The translations under genes and the position numbers were made by a program. The notes under the pieces were generated by a model. It did not search any database and was not told the DNA's origin. It saw only the letters and a list, made by a program, of their open reading frames with translations. From NCBI GenBank assembly GCA_016617855.1, contig JAECUM010009376.1, positions 48,875 through 112,874 of the forward strand: a stretch of DNA of 64,000 bases. The letters run 5' to 3'. This DNA comes from Megalonaias nervosa (taxonomy: Eukaryota; Mollusca; Bivalvia; Unionida; Unionidae). Below are positions 47,601 through 59,560 of the stretch, piece after piece. How positions within the stretch are numbered: the stretch's first letter is position 1; each line of letters begins with the position of its first letter.

Positions 47601-48189
47601 CTGAGAGATTTCAAAAATAGGAAGAAAACTGAACAAAAACAAATAGCAACAAACGCGACGACATGCACCGGGATGTAAGAAGCAAACGAAAGAAGCGAAG
47701 TGTTTTAAACTCCGCCTGATCCATTCTCCAATCCCCGCTATTATGCAACTTTGTTGACATCTAATTCTCTTCCAAGATGAGAAGAAATGAAAGCTTGGGG
47801 TCAAAAAGATTATGTCATGCCCCTCTTCAGCAGAATGGAAAAAGAAAGAACTCAAAACAGAAATGAAAACAGAAATCAAGAAAAAATAACAAAAGAACCA
47901 ATGACTACGCCTCCCCTATTGCTTTTCGGACACGTGAAGCTTCGTAATCCCCAAAAATACCACACGAACAACCTAAGACATGTTCAAACACTGAGAGACC
48001 TATTGATGAACAGCACAAAAAAACAAAAAATAAAAAATAAAAAATAAAAAAAATAAAAATAAATAAATAGTAAACCACACGAATATACCTATAGCCAGCA
48101 TTTGCTACAATCTTGCTCATGCAAATGACTAAGACGAAATTGTTTTGTGACACTGAACAGGACGTGTACGTGATCTTCCTTTTTTAAAC

Positions 48190-48420
48190 TGGATGATATA
48201 AACCGAGAAATGTTAACAGGAACGTTTTACTTGCCCGAGTTGCAACGAGTGACTAAGAAAGTATGCGACGTGTACGTTATGGAAAACATTCTCGTTCGAA
48301 GAAAGCGGTAAGTGGAAAAACATTGACTTCAAGAAGTGGAAGTTAGTTACAAAGGGTATCCACCCAGATCGGTTCTTGGAGATTGCTGCTTCACATGCCA
48401 TCGCCTATATAAATACCTAG
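48190..48420 (+). pseudogene. Polinton-type integrase C-terminus
   Basis: LTGTFYLPELQRV and DVYVMENILVRRKR are followed, after a stop and frame change, by EVSYKGYPPRS. This corresponds to the last part of Polinton retroviral-type integrases: a '.GTFY..ELQ.V' segment, a 'Y.VE.IL.(R/K)R' strand and a chromodomain-like '(V)KW.GYP' strand. The catalytic DDE core is not visible upstream. Confidence 0.7.
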
Positions 48421-48429
48421 ACGTTACCA

Positions 48430-49264
48430 ACATACTGTTAAACACGGCTATATCTTCTTCTCAGAGTTTCTTTTTTAAAGAATCACAGAAACAACCTCTG
48501 TAGATGGGTGTCCCTAAAAGTGAAATCTTCTTGTGCCATCGGAGCAGCCATATGAAATCTGAGCTTGTAACAAGAACGTACACAATTATGAACTCAGCAG
48601 TTGTATTGGCCATCTTGTTACCAATCGGTAGTTGAAATATAATGACAGTAGGAACAAAAACAAAGATTTTTAGCCGTTGCCAACCTCAGTCAGAATAACT
48701 ACTCTTCCACTCACAGAAGCAGTCCTATTCTAGAACATTTGGAAAATCATTCTCTTTAGGCATCGAGTGACTTTTCAGAAACCAAAACTCTCCGACTATC
48801 AATAACCAATTTTATTTAACATTTTTTACAGACATTGATATGGATGCGTTTCCCAACAACAAATTATATTGTTTAATGACTAAATGACCTCATTCCATAC
48901 AATAAGATCACGAACCTCTTTGGGAAGTAGCTTTATTAAAAAAAAAAATCATTCATTCCACTGAAGTGAAGAACGCGATTGGACTAAAAGATCGCTCGAG
49001 GCATCAAATTCGCATCTGTTCCCAGCCATCATTCCAGCTGGAACAATTAAAGTTAGCATAATAACGTTTGGGGGTATATTTTAATCGTTTTCAATTCTGT
49101 CGCAGCAGCGTTGCTATTTTTACTTCACATCTTTATAGCACGCAAGCCACGGAGTGCAAACAGAGGGCTGACGCCGCGTATAGGAGCATTGAAGACATCT
49201 CGAAGATTACTAATTACCCGGTTGCCAAAAACGTCGCCAAGGCTCAGAGATTCAAAATATCCAT
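48430..49264. other. Mixed stretch; GC-richer open segment at 49060-49264
   Basis: No gene was recognised in 48430-49050. The last 200 bp become GC-richer, and a plus-strand frame with coding-like composition runs into the solo LTR at 49265. Confidence 0.35.
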
Positions 49265-50213
49265 TGTTACGTATCGGCTTGTTTAAAGTAACATAAAGAA
49301 AAGAGCGACGACAACAAGCTTTGTAAATTTTAACAAAAAATAATTTATTTCCCTAGAAAACACGGTGAAGAGGTGAAAATATAAAATAGGACTTACGATT
49401 TGCGAAGAAGATCCAAAAACTTGTCCTAAAATTGTGAAAAACACATAAGTCCTGTAAATAAACAGTTCTAAATTGAAGTAGTCTGAATCTCAATTCCGTT
49501 CCAGGATGGCGGATGATGACGTCAGACGAAGGTTTTACACAAGTGTCCAAATTTTCACTGTGAATCACAATTTGTACTGTTCTGTTCCAATTTAGAATTA
49601 ATTTCACTAAATGTCTTTGTCCAAAGCCAGTTGTATAGTTCTCCAGGGAAAATAATTATTATTTAAAAGGTAGATGAAGTGCAGCTATCATCAATAACAA
49701 AACACGTCATTCTACAGTCGTTCTACAGACGTACGAACGAACAACTCTTTCCAGCACAAAAGGATACCTTTTTCTCAAGGTATTAGAAACTATATAAGAT
49801 GTTAAAATGTGACTCTCTCTAAGGTGTTAAAATATGACTCTAGACTATTTCGCAGGTACCTGAGTATTTAAAGCGAACTAAAACGTCATTCCATCTACAC
49901 GCACGAAGACAACATGGCGATTTCGAAATCTCGCCACCGCAGTATAGAATGTCAACAAGCATTATTAGAAATGACCGTGGTCACAACCAATCATTTACAT
50001 AGCTATTGCCGACTGTTTACTTGAATTGACATGCAAAAATCGTGCTCACGCGAGTCACATTTACGTTCTAAACAAACACGATGTTTCTATCAAAATGTCA
50101 GACCCTGCGAACATAATCATCATCACAATAATAATTATATTTAATGATATAAAAATGAAATAGAAAGAATTCAAATTTTAACACACATGTAATTAAACTA
50201 CATGGTCGTAACA
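49265..50213 (-). mobile_element. Solo LTR, family 1 (copy 2)
   Basis: A 949-bp unit from TGTTACG to CGTAACA, flanked by the 4-bp direct repeat CCAT (49261-49264 and 50214-50217). It aligns along its length with 20184-21123. A minus-strand AATAAA-type signal (around 49350) lies near the 3' end of the inferred orientation. It sits inside a GC-richer, open segment that continues on the far side. Confidence 0.85.
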
Positions 50214-51600
50214 CCATGTTCAGCATTTATCAAGTTTGTCGCGTACTGGTGGAGTCGAAAGAAGAGGCAGACATTCAAGCGGAAGTTCCCCCCGTGGAAA
50301 TATGAGCCGCGAGAAGTTCTGGAACGCCTTGAACTAACAGCCGGCTATTCTGCCGCCGACTTCCAACGTCAAGGCGACGGGAGACATAAGCGACGTTTGT
50401 CAATGACGGGACAGATCATCGAGCAACACCTCGACTTAGCCGTGGAGCACCTTGACAATGAGCTTCGTCGACCGCTCGGGCGCTTGGGTCATTCAGCAGC
50501 CAAGACGGCGGTTTCAGCGCTGACGTAGCCGTCAGATCCACTGCGTCACGGCCTATAGATTCCACTAAGTAATGTTCATGTGATTGTGGTCCGCCTTATA
50601 CGAACCTCTTTGCACATGGAGTTGTTCTTTTCCATCTTTGCCAAAGCTGCAATGCCGCCGAACCCGCATTTATTGCAAACTTACTGGCGTAAGGAGCGGA
50701 GAGGTGGCGGATATTGGGATTCATTGAACTGCTTTTGTGGGTTTGCTTCGCGCTGACCATAGCCATAGCTTGCTGAAAACCTGTTGGCTCCACTCCAATT
50801 TTCGTAGGCAGCGTTGCTAACGGCTATGCTTGCTGCTTTTGGTACTTTATTCCACTGTAGAGCGCCGAAACTAGCCCGGCTGTTCCTCCTGCAAGTACTG
50901 GAACAATGGCTTGGGGAGGAGAAAAAGCTAAACTAAGATTTAACAAGGATCTCGCCACGACTCTCCTGTGCACAGACACAAGGTGTGTAGGATGATCATT
51001 ACAACAGTGGCCTGTATAAAAATGGAAAAATGGGCTTGTTGCGCCCAGTGAAAGAATTGCGGTAGGCATACAATTATGGTCCACTGGCCAACGAAGAAGA
51101 CCAATTCATTGGAGTTGTTTAGTTCTTAAATATTTTTAGAATCCTGATGCGAACGTTTGTAATGGGGCCGATATGGAGGTTGCAATGTCCTCGGCTGTTG
51201 CGTTTGGGCAGACTTAATCCCCAACGTCGCCGCAAGGTCAGCAGTCAGCTTGCGGATGTGCACGAAATAAGTTTTCATAAGTAGGAGCGAGCGATCCAAT
51301 TGCTCGCAAACATACTGACACACGGTGGCTTATTTGATGAGGATATGAATGAAGGCCTGATCGTGGATGAGATCTAAATCAAAGGCCTGCCAAGAAAAGG
51401 AAAGTGAACTTACAGCGCCTGATGGACCAGCTATGAGAGGCGGTCGAAAAGGAATTCTCACCAACGAAGAAGAGACTGTTGAGCACATGATATTTCTCAG
51501 ATACTACGATAATCCAACTAGAGATGCGTGGCCAAGCGCATTAAAATGTACGTTCGAAATACACCGATGCCAACATTAAGATCTATGGAGCTTCCCCACA
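50214..51600. other. GC-richer segment with open frames on both strands, unrecognised
   Basis: Composition is near 50% GC, well above the background. Plus-strand 50214-50528 (ending RRPLGRLGHSAAKTAVSALT) and 51367-51579, and minus-strand 50596-50793, 50824-51084 and 51126-51323, are all open. No family could be named. It may be a decayed mobile-element coding region; the solo LTR at 49265-50213 split it from 49060-49264. Confidence 0.35.
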
Positions 51601-51811
51601 AACTAATCTGACGGCACCAACCCAGGCAAGGTGATGGGTGCCGTTAACTCGAGGACATGGGTTCATATCTCCATATAGTATGAATTACAATTTTCTAACA
51701 CGCAAAATAATATTATTTATTCGTATATATAAAATTATGTTAGTATTATCAACCATTCTCCCATAGAATCAAGGGATATCACTTACCGTTGTCTTTGGTT
51801 TATATTTGTAA

Positions 51812-51861
<50 letters not shown>

Positions 51862-53311
51862 TCTTCTGTGTTTTTTTTCTTGTTTTCTTTATATATAAAA
51901 TACCCTTTTTACTGATGTCGACAGCTGAACAGGTCAATACACAAAACGCATGCCTTAAAGCAATTCTTAGAATAGTTAATAAATGATACAACAATATATA
52001 AATACTGATATAATCTTAAAGAGGAATTAATAAAGCTGGAAAACCCAATCAGGGTGAAGGTCACGGAGGATTCAAAACTTGTTTAGGGAGGAAGGGCTAG
52101 AAAAATCCCACCAAAAGGAAATACTTGAAGGGAATGGAGTACTGGCTAGGAAACACTAAGCCTAGGAACTTTAGATGATTATGAATCCATTAGAAGTAGA
52201 GGAAACTCACTCTAAATCAAAATTTCGCAATTCCAACATCCTTTATTATAATACAAACTTAACAAATTCTCAGAACGTATCTTCAAAACCTGATATATAA
52301 TTTCAAAATTTAATTTCAAATTTTATATTCAAAATTATGAAGCCTTTTCGTATTTTAGAACGTTTTATGAGGGGTCATATTTAAAGTTCCAACCACCTAT
52401 ATATGCTCGGACAGACTTGGAGGTGTCCATAAATAAATATAAAAAAATATAAAACAGTCAGAGCTTAATGAAATGAGGAATCATTTTCTTAGAAAGGAAT
52501 ATCTAAAATATGGGGAAAGTCGTTAAGCAAGAAAAGACTTTCCGGAGAAAATGCAAGAAATTTTCTGCTACAAAGAATGATGTTTTCTTCTGTCATAAAA
52601 AATAAAGATTGTGAGTAGTTACTATTAAAGAAGAAGGCAGCCATTCTCCCGAGCATGGCGGTATTATTGGTATCAATAAGACGTAAGTACAGTTTTAAGA
52701 TTTAAGTTCTCTCTTTTCATTAAAGGAGCAGTTGCCGCTTCATAAAAATTCGGACCAATATTGATCATACGCAAATTTCTATATTACCAACAGTTTCTCA
52801 GAAAACCATTTGATATTCCAAACATGTGCTAATTTCTTGTACATTAAAGCTTTTCGAGAGAACTTTTAAAAAGTAAAGAAAGGCATTTTCTAAGTTTAGC
52901 ATTAGGGACGGACAAATAACTGTTTTGCACTGGAACTAAGATTTGTATGAAACGGACACCTGGTTTCTAAGTTTAGAGTCATCACGATTATATTTGCAAT
53001 ACTGATTAGATGAAGGTACGTTTTCCAGTCCAGTTCATATACTGACATGATTAATTTGCAGTGCTTTGTTCATCTCGTTTATACATAATATTAAACTGAT
53101 CACTGTTAAAACTAAAACTTACCCTATTTTTAGATTCGCCCAAAATACATTTTGATTTCTTCAAGCCTTCACCTCACTTAAATATTGCCCCCCCCCCCCA
53201 AAGTATCTATTGTAATGAGTATAGTAAAACTGAACCCTCACCGGCCTTACACATACACTATTCAATTATCCTTGTAGCAAACACTATATATACATTAGCG
53301 TCAAAAATATT
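51601..53311. other. Non-coding AT-rich stretch
   Basis: No gene was recognised. It holds the (CA)n run at 51812-51860 and a C12-13 run near 53190. Confidence 0.45.
51812..51860. repeat. (CA)n microsatellite
   Basis: About 24 CA units. Confidence 0.97.
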
Positions 53312-53567
53312 TATCTCGTGTATGCTAGAAAAAAATTGTAGCTGAGCCCCTGTCCGTATTAACAAGTTTATATCTCGTGTATGCTAGAAAAAAATTGTAG
53401 CTGAGCCCCTATCCGTATTAACAAGTTTATATCTCGTGTATGCTAGAAAAAAAAATGTAGCTGAGCCCCTATCCGTATTAACAAGTTTATATCTCGTGTA
53501 TGCTAGAAAAAAAATGTAGCTGAGCCCCTGTCCGTATTAACAAGTTTATATCTCGTGTAGGCTCGAA
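53312..53567. repeat. 60-bp minisatellite, ~4.2 copies
   Basis: Each unit runs TATCTCGTGTATGCTAG, an A6-9 run, TGTAGCTGAGCCCC(T)(A/G)TCC, GTATTAACAAGTTTA. Copies differ only in the A-run length and one A/G site, so this is a very recent expansion. Confidence 0.97.
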
Positions 53568-55092
53568 GTCAGGCGGAATCTTTCAGTCCACATTGTTAGC
53601 ATTATTGTTGAACACTGTTTGAAACATTGCTTTACACAATAATCAAGAAATTTTGAGTCAAACGTTAACACATCGAATATTTACACAAAACACCTTCGAT
53701 AGTATAATTGAATTATTGCCATGTATGGAAAGGAACGCTGTGTTTATTACGGAGCTGAAAAGGAAAACGTTGTATCTAAATCTTACATCTGTTTTTTTTT
53801 TTTTTTCTTTTAATAAATTCTTATAGCGCGCTTAAAAGTTTATTTTTAACTTACGTTCCAACTGAATATCGACTCCTGTGTCTAAATACATACGATCCTC
53901 AAAACTGATTTATAAACAGGGTCGTAACCAGACTTGAAGAAACATCGAGCCAGCATAACAAAATCCATCCCCAAAATAATTTCAATACATATCAAAACGC
54001 ATCAATTTAATAACAATCTCTAATGGTTAAAAAAAATACAAAAACAGCCTCCCCCCCCCCAATGGCTAGTGGCTTATTCCAGACTTTTTCGTTGAATTTA
54101 ACTAGTTCACGGACCTACATAATCGTAACGTATTTCTTCCCACAAAGGACAAACTTAAGTTGGGGAAATGGGTTGAGTGTCATTAAGAAAGTATCATTTT
54201 GCTGAATGTATTCACACACTTTTGCTATTATTTTGTATCCCTTATTTGCTCCGACTTTCTTTAAAATCACTTTCATTTAGAACCCTCAGAGACATGCAAA
54301 TTTCAAACAGATGCTACTTAGACATACAGGCATGAATCTATGTAAATGATTCCACTTGAACGAGAAAAAAAGTCGCAGAGAATGAAACAATCGGAGTTTA
54401 TTTACTATGGAAATAGTTATGAGAAGTAGGAGGCTTAAATTGCATTTTTTTCCCCCTGGTAATTTGTCCAAACGTGCGGTTGTTCGATTGGCGGCCGAGA
54501 TACATGTACATAGTAGGTACATTATCAAGTTACCGACATCGACTACGCTTACTTATGAGGTGCCGTAGCGGACAAATACTGGTCCAATGAAAAAGTTACA
54601 GTTGAAATGTTGATATCATATGTCTAAAATTCAAATTATACATGTTGAATCAAATTGCTTGTCCTTAAAGATCCATTTTCTAGGTCGAGATTTTAGATTT
54701 TATCTGTTGGATTACTCAGTGGTGGTGAAAAGTTGTTTTTACTGTATCAAGGTTTAAATTTCTTATTGAATCAGGAATAAGGAATAGGTAACCATCTTGA
54801 TTTCACTTCAATAAAAGCCAATGTAGCGCCCATGAGCCCCTTAAATTCTGTACTCAACTTACCATCTCTCTACTGACAATTTTTATCTACATCAATAATT
54901 CACTATTCCTTGACCGAAGTATTTCCACGTAATGCTTGCTGTTCAACTAACAAGAGACGGGTTTGTTCTCGGATCTGATATACACTTCAGTTTTAAAAAC
55001 AAAATTGATTTATTTTTATATCCTGACCAACCTTCGCCATCACGTCTACCACAGAAGCTCATTACAAATGAAACTAAGAATATCAGTATTTG
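53568..55092. other. Non-coding AT-rich stretch
   Basis: No gene was recognised. A C11 run lies near 54050. Short open stretches (54023-54205, 54286-54528 and 54932-55123) have no recognisable motif. Confidence 0.45.
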
Positions 55093-55535
55093 TGTTACGA
55101 GTCGAGGGTCTTACAATAAGTAACAGAAAAGAGTGAAGACAACAAGCTTTGTAAAATTTAACAACTAATTTATTTCCCTAGAATACCAAGTGAAAAATGA
55201 GGAAAAAGAACTTGCAGTTTTGCGAATCAAATCCAAAAATAATCCAAGAATTAAAAAATAGAAGTCCTATTATTAAAAAGTCCTGAATGAATCTGAGTTC
55301 GAGTGTCGATGAAATCCAAAATGGAGGGTGATGACGTCTGTTGTAACCTACGAAGTGATGGTGTGTCTTTGTTGAATCACAGAAAACATTATTCCAGTTT
55401 TGAATTCCGTATAAATTTCAGTGAATGTCTTTGTCCAAGAATTTTGTAAGAACACTTATGTATTTCCTAAGAAAAGAATCAATTGAATTCCAAAAATTAA
55501 ATTTCAACTCAAACTGGTCACAACAGAATGTAACC
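55093..55535 (-). mobile_element. LTR family 1, truncated copy 3
   Basis: It starts TGTTACGAGTCGAGGG and then follows copies 1 and 2 (AACAAGCTTTGTAAA, TTTATTTCCCTAGAA, AAAATGGAGGGTGATGACGTC, GAATGTCTTTGTCCAA). Similarity is lost after about 55535, so the other half is missing or too diverged. Confidence 0.8.
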
Positions 55536-55994
55536 TGACATCTCAAATGTTTTAAGCCTGACTGAACAATCTCTATAAAGACAACTGTTATACACAAGTT
55601 TAAGATGTAAAACAGATTCCCGGATGTGGGTCAACCCTCTAAAAAAATTAGAAGTTTGTAATAATAGACACATGCTTAATGTCACGTAGTCCAGATATGA
55701 CCTTGATTCCACTTAATGAATCTTACTTTGAGAAAGAATTAAAAAAAATGTAAAAAAGTTGTGTCCCAAAGCTATCACTGGTTCTGAATCAAGGTCAGAA
55801 ACTAGATACAGTATTTCTATTATTAGGTGTTTATCAAATAACAATCAGGTCAGACAGAATTGAACTGAATTTCTGGACAATATCAAATCCAGTAAACAAA
55901 GTTACATTACAGTAGCATATAACGGAATAAATTTTTTTTAAAACTAACAAACAAATAATTAAATTAAATATACACAACAATTGGGGTATATCAA

Positions 55995-56032
<38 letters not shown>

Positions 56033-56160
56033 GGGGAGGAGTCCAAAGACGAAAAATATTGCACCAGCTTGCTCTATATTTTTGTTATGAAAAATTTGTT
56101 GTTATCATAACCTTCTTCTCATTCCCTGCTATGAGTCGGAAATACTTGTAACTTTAAGAG
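55536..56160. other. Non-coding stretch
   Basis: No gene was recognised; it contains (TG)n at 55997-56030. Confidence 0.45.
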
Positions 56161-56164
56161 ATGC

Positions 56165-57442
56165 CTTGGCCCATGATTAGAGAGAAAGAGAGAAGAAAGT
56201 TCGGCTCTCTTAAAGATAAAGTGTCACACATAACGGTGTAGATACGGCTACATCTGGGGAAATGAGGTACGGGATCGCTGTAAGAATATAGACCGAAGCC
56301 TTTCTGATTCTGGGACGAACGAACTTTATTTATATAATTGATATATATAGATATATAATGCTACATTCTAAAGATACACCTTATAAAGCCTTTATATTGA
56401 AAAATACATAAAATACATATTATACTTTTCCTTCGAGCTTACCATCTTCATATATTTATGTAATTTCTGCATTTTAGAATATAATACAGATAATTAGATC
56501 TGGACTAAATCAAAGAGTATAAAATAGTTGCGATTAATGCAACAATCGTTTTGAAGAAATATATTTTACTCAATTTAAAATAGAATACTAATTTGGAATA
56601 TATTACTAAACATTATTCTTTATTACTTAAAGAATATTTATTCCCAAATTAAATCTTAGACATGAATTTGGTAGTGAATTCGTCTATGTTTAATAATGAT
56701 TATCACAAATACAAATGAATATAAATTCTTAAAAACAATTAAACATTCCATTACATTATAATATAAAATAAAAAGAGAACTCACAAGAATATTGCAAAAC
56801 TAAGAAGTTTACCACAGAAATCTCTAACTTTAAAAATACTTATTCTTTAGAGAAATTTACGAACACAAACGATTCTTACCTGTAAGAAGATAGACCGAAG
56901 CCTTTCTGATTCTGGGATGAACGAACTGAAGATACAAGCAGCCTAGCGCTTTTTTATACTGCTTCAAGATACCCCTGGCCAAATTTGGTAATAGCGCCAG
57001 TACCAAGTATATCGCGTCAGTACCAGGTGTATCGTCCCAAACCAGAAGGAGGTTCCAGTCTATCCTAATGGAAGCGAATGTGTTCATTACGTCATAATCC
57101 GCCTAATCAGCATTTTATTCGACTCAGGAAAACGGTTGAACCCTAGCTTACTAAGTCAGAAAAGAATGTTAAGAATTTTGCCACGAAGTGCTGTTTTGCT
57201 GAGTTAGCATACACATGTATAAAATGTGAGGGAGGATTTGCATTTGTTTGTAAAGGGTGCAATCTTCATCAAAATAGTATATGGTTGTAATAGGAAAGTA
57301 AACAAAGTTAATCTCCATATATTACAGTAAAAATTACTTCCAATATAATTTAATGAAAAATTAATCCAATGAAAAATTAGTTTTAATCTAATTTAGAGAA
57401 AATTTATATGTTATTATTTTTACTCAAAAATTCTGTCCTAAT
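56165..57442. repeat. Dispersed repeat family 2, copy 2, with a ~550-bp insertion
   Basis: It aligns with 43487-44180 in two blocks, 56200-56326 and 56887-57442. Between them sits AT-rich sequence (56327-56880) absent from copy 1. About 39 bp around GACCGAAGCCTTTCTGATTC are present on both sides of the insertion (56288-56326 and 56888-56926). This duplication is too long for an ordinary target-site duplication and suggests a tandem or recombination event between two copies. Confidence 0.82.
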
Positions 57443-58620
57443 ATTTTTAAATCTTTGAACATCTAATCCATGTATCCATTTACTTGTGTTTATATTGTTA
57501 CAGTATTAGCCCACATCATCCCCACCTCATGTCCCTATAGACACATATCAATAATCTTAATCTTACTTGTAACGAAACCTCCTTGCCACTACCAAGCACA
57601 TAACAACACACAAAAGCTCCCTTATACATGAAATTCTTGAAAAAATACATCCATACTTAATATACCTTACCCACCTAAAAAACATAGTCTGCCAAAGATG
57701 CGGCAAGCAATGGATTGAATATAATAAATTTCACCCCCAAATCGCGCTAGTGACCCCCCCCCATTACTTTGAAATGTTTTATTATTTGTTTTCATCTATT
57801 ATTTCAATTCTTTGTAATTTCAGGTTTTACAAGTCATATATTTCTATATTCCATTTGCTTTACCAACTTTTAATTCTTGTTTGTATTCTACCCTTTTCAG
57901 GGCAAGCTAGGCTACTGCTATTTATTTTCTGAATGTAACCCAACTGATTTAAAATTATTTATCTACTATTTAAATAGTGTGAAAATGGCCAAAGCTGGTT
58001 GAGACGATTTTGATAATTTATATATAAACTTTCGTCACGATATGATGATTGCAAGGATCAAGTTTATTATGCAATAAGTCAAAACCCATTCATTAATAAA
58101 AACATATCTAATAAGGGATTTGAAACTTTTGACAAAGATCTTCAAGCAAAATGACTCGACAATACGCAAATGAAATTACAGTGTTTTACAAAGTAGCATC
58201 AATTAATAAGAAATTACTTAAAAATGGAAACTATTTTTATATCTCTGGTGAAAGCATAGTACGCATATCGAGGTGAGAAAATGAAGGAAAGTGGTATCTT
58301 TAAACATAACACAATCTGGATCTGCAGATAAACAATATGTAACGAGTTGAAAGATTGTAAAATAACATATACATTTTCTCCAAATTATCGGTTCACTCTA
58401 AGAATTATCATGGTTCCTACTTCTAAAAACAGTGGATGAATTTAAGGATGTAATGTGTTTAAACTGTTTCTTCCTTAGATTCTAAGTATAAAAGTATTTT
58501 GGTTACTATTAATATTATTCTTTCTCAGACTGTATGATGACCAAGTGATAGTTGATGTCGGTACATTAGACATTAAATGTTATCATTTCTGAATTTTGGT
58601 ATCACCACTAGTAGTATATG
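57443..58620. other. Non-coding AT-rich stretch
   Basis: No gene was recognised; a C10 run lies near 57758. Confidence 0.45.
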
Positions 58621-58624
58621 GGGG

Positions 58625-58890
58625 CGATATGGCCCCACGTAGACCGTAATGTTAAAAACAGGTCCCGGCACTATGGCCCCAAAATTTATAGCCCCACGTA
58701 GACCTCTATGTTAAAAAAGGGTCCCGGCACTATAGCCCCAAAATGTATAGCCTCACGTATACTTCTATGTTAAATTTGGTCGTTTGTACCGTAGCCTCAA
58801 GATTTATAGCTTCACGTAGACTTCTATCTTAAATTTGGTCGTTTGTACCGTGGCCTCAAGATTTATAGTCTCACGTAGGCTTCTGTGGTA
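58625..58890. repeat. ~61-bp tandem repeat, ~4.4 copies
   Basis: Units share TATAG(C/T)C(C/T)(C/T)ACGTA(G/T)AC(C/T)TCTATGTTAAA and a GGTC(C/G)...(C/A)CTATAGCC / ACCGTAGCCTCAA block. The first two are more G+C-rich (GGTCCCGGCAC), the next two read GGTCGTTTGTACC. It lies on the downstream side of the Polinton fragment. Confidence 0.88.
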
Positions 58891-59560
58891 GAAGAGGTGG
58901 TTTGTACTTTGGGGACAATGGGAATTTAACATGAGAATGTCAACTGGAGGTCAATGGAAATTGAACATGGGTAATGTCGTGGGGTTTATAGGGTCAAAAC
59001 TATTTATAGGGTGAAATGTATTTATTGGACAAAGGGTTGAGAGAGACAAACATAGACACACAGAAACAAACAAATACACATCCAAACACACAGAAAAGGG
59101 GATAGAGATGTTGCAAAGAAATACTCGCAGACAGAATAGAGACTCCAAAAGAAAAGACTTTTGTATGGGTACAAACATTTATTCAAATATATACATGGGC
59201 TCTACGGCCTGTGCTTTGGTTTAAGCACTGTCCATTTAATACATACAAGTTATCTATTTCTTGGTTCTAGAAACTACTTTTAAAAATTAAAGTTCATGCC
59301 TTCAAAAAACATATACAACGTATATACATTTCATAAAAGAATGACATTTTTCATGCTACAATTAATGTCCATTTTTGAGAAAAAGCTCAAACAAGAAACA
59401 AACGATCCAACTGGACAAAATTCGTGCTTTTCTTTTTATCAGTCACGCACGTTGTTTTCAAATCTGGTCAGCTACTACTTGTGTCCCAGCGTAGATGTTT
59501 TCCATCACATACTCCCTTTCATCTGTAAATCTGTGCTAGGTAAACTTATTTACAAGCAGA
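58891..59560. other. 3' flank of the Polinton genes
   Basis: No coding region was recognised on either strand. It contains the AATAAA signal noted separately. Confidence 0.4.
59178..59183 (-). terminator. Possible polyadenylation signal
   Basis: AATAAA on the minus strand, about 380 bp after the stop of the last Polinton gene. Confidence 0.35.

Larger units (their letters stand above)
45525..48425 (+). mobile_element. Strongly decayed Polinton/Maverick remnant
   Basis: Several Polinton-type pieces lie in series on the plus strand. They are a homologue of the conserved gene at 59561-60083 (45530-45768), an Arg/Lys-rich short frame (46100-46254), a stretch near 46325-46380 reading LPSFIKKTATRLYN, a duplicated module (46535-47085), a coiled-coil-like piece (47370-47600) and an integrase C-terminus (48190-48420). 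Every piece is broken by stops and frameshifts. No polymerase, ATPase or capsid domain was found, and the terminal inverted repeats were not identified. It faces the opposite way to the 59-64 kb Polinton. Confidence 0.68.

Noticed and set aside
51367..51579. Pogo-type transposase N-terminus (GRKGILTNEEE-like stretch)
   Set aside because: Only about ten residues resemble the 'GR.P.LT.EEE' motif, with no helix-turn-helix before it or DDE domain after it.
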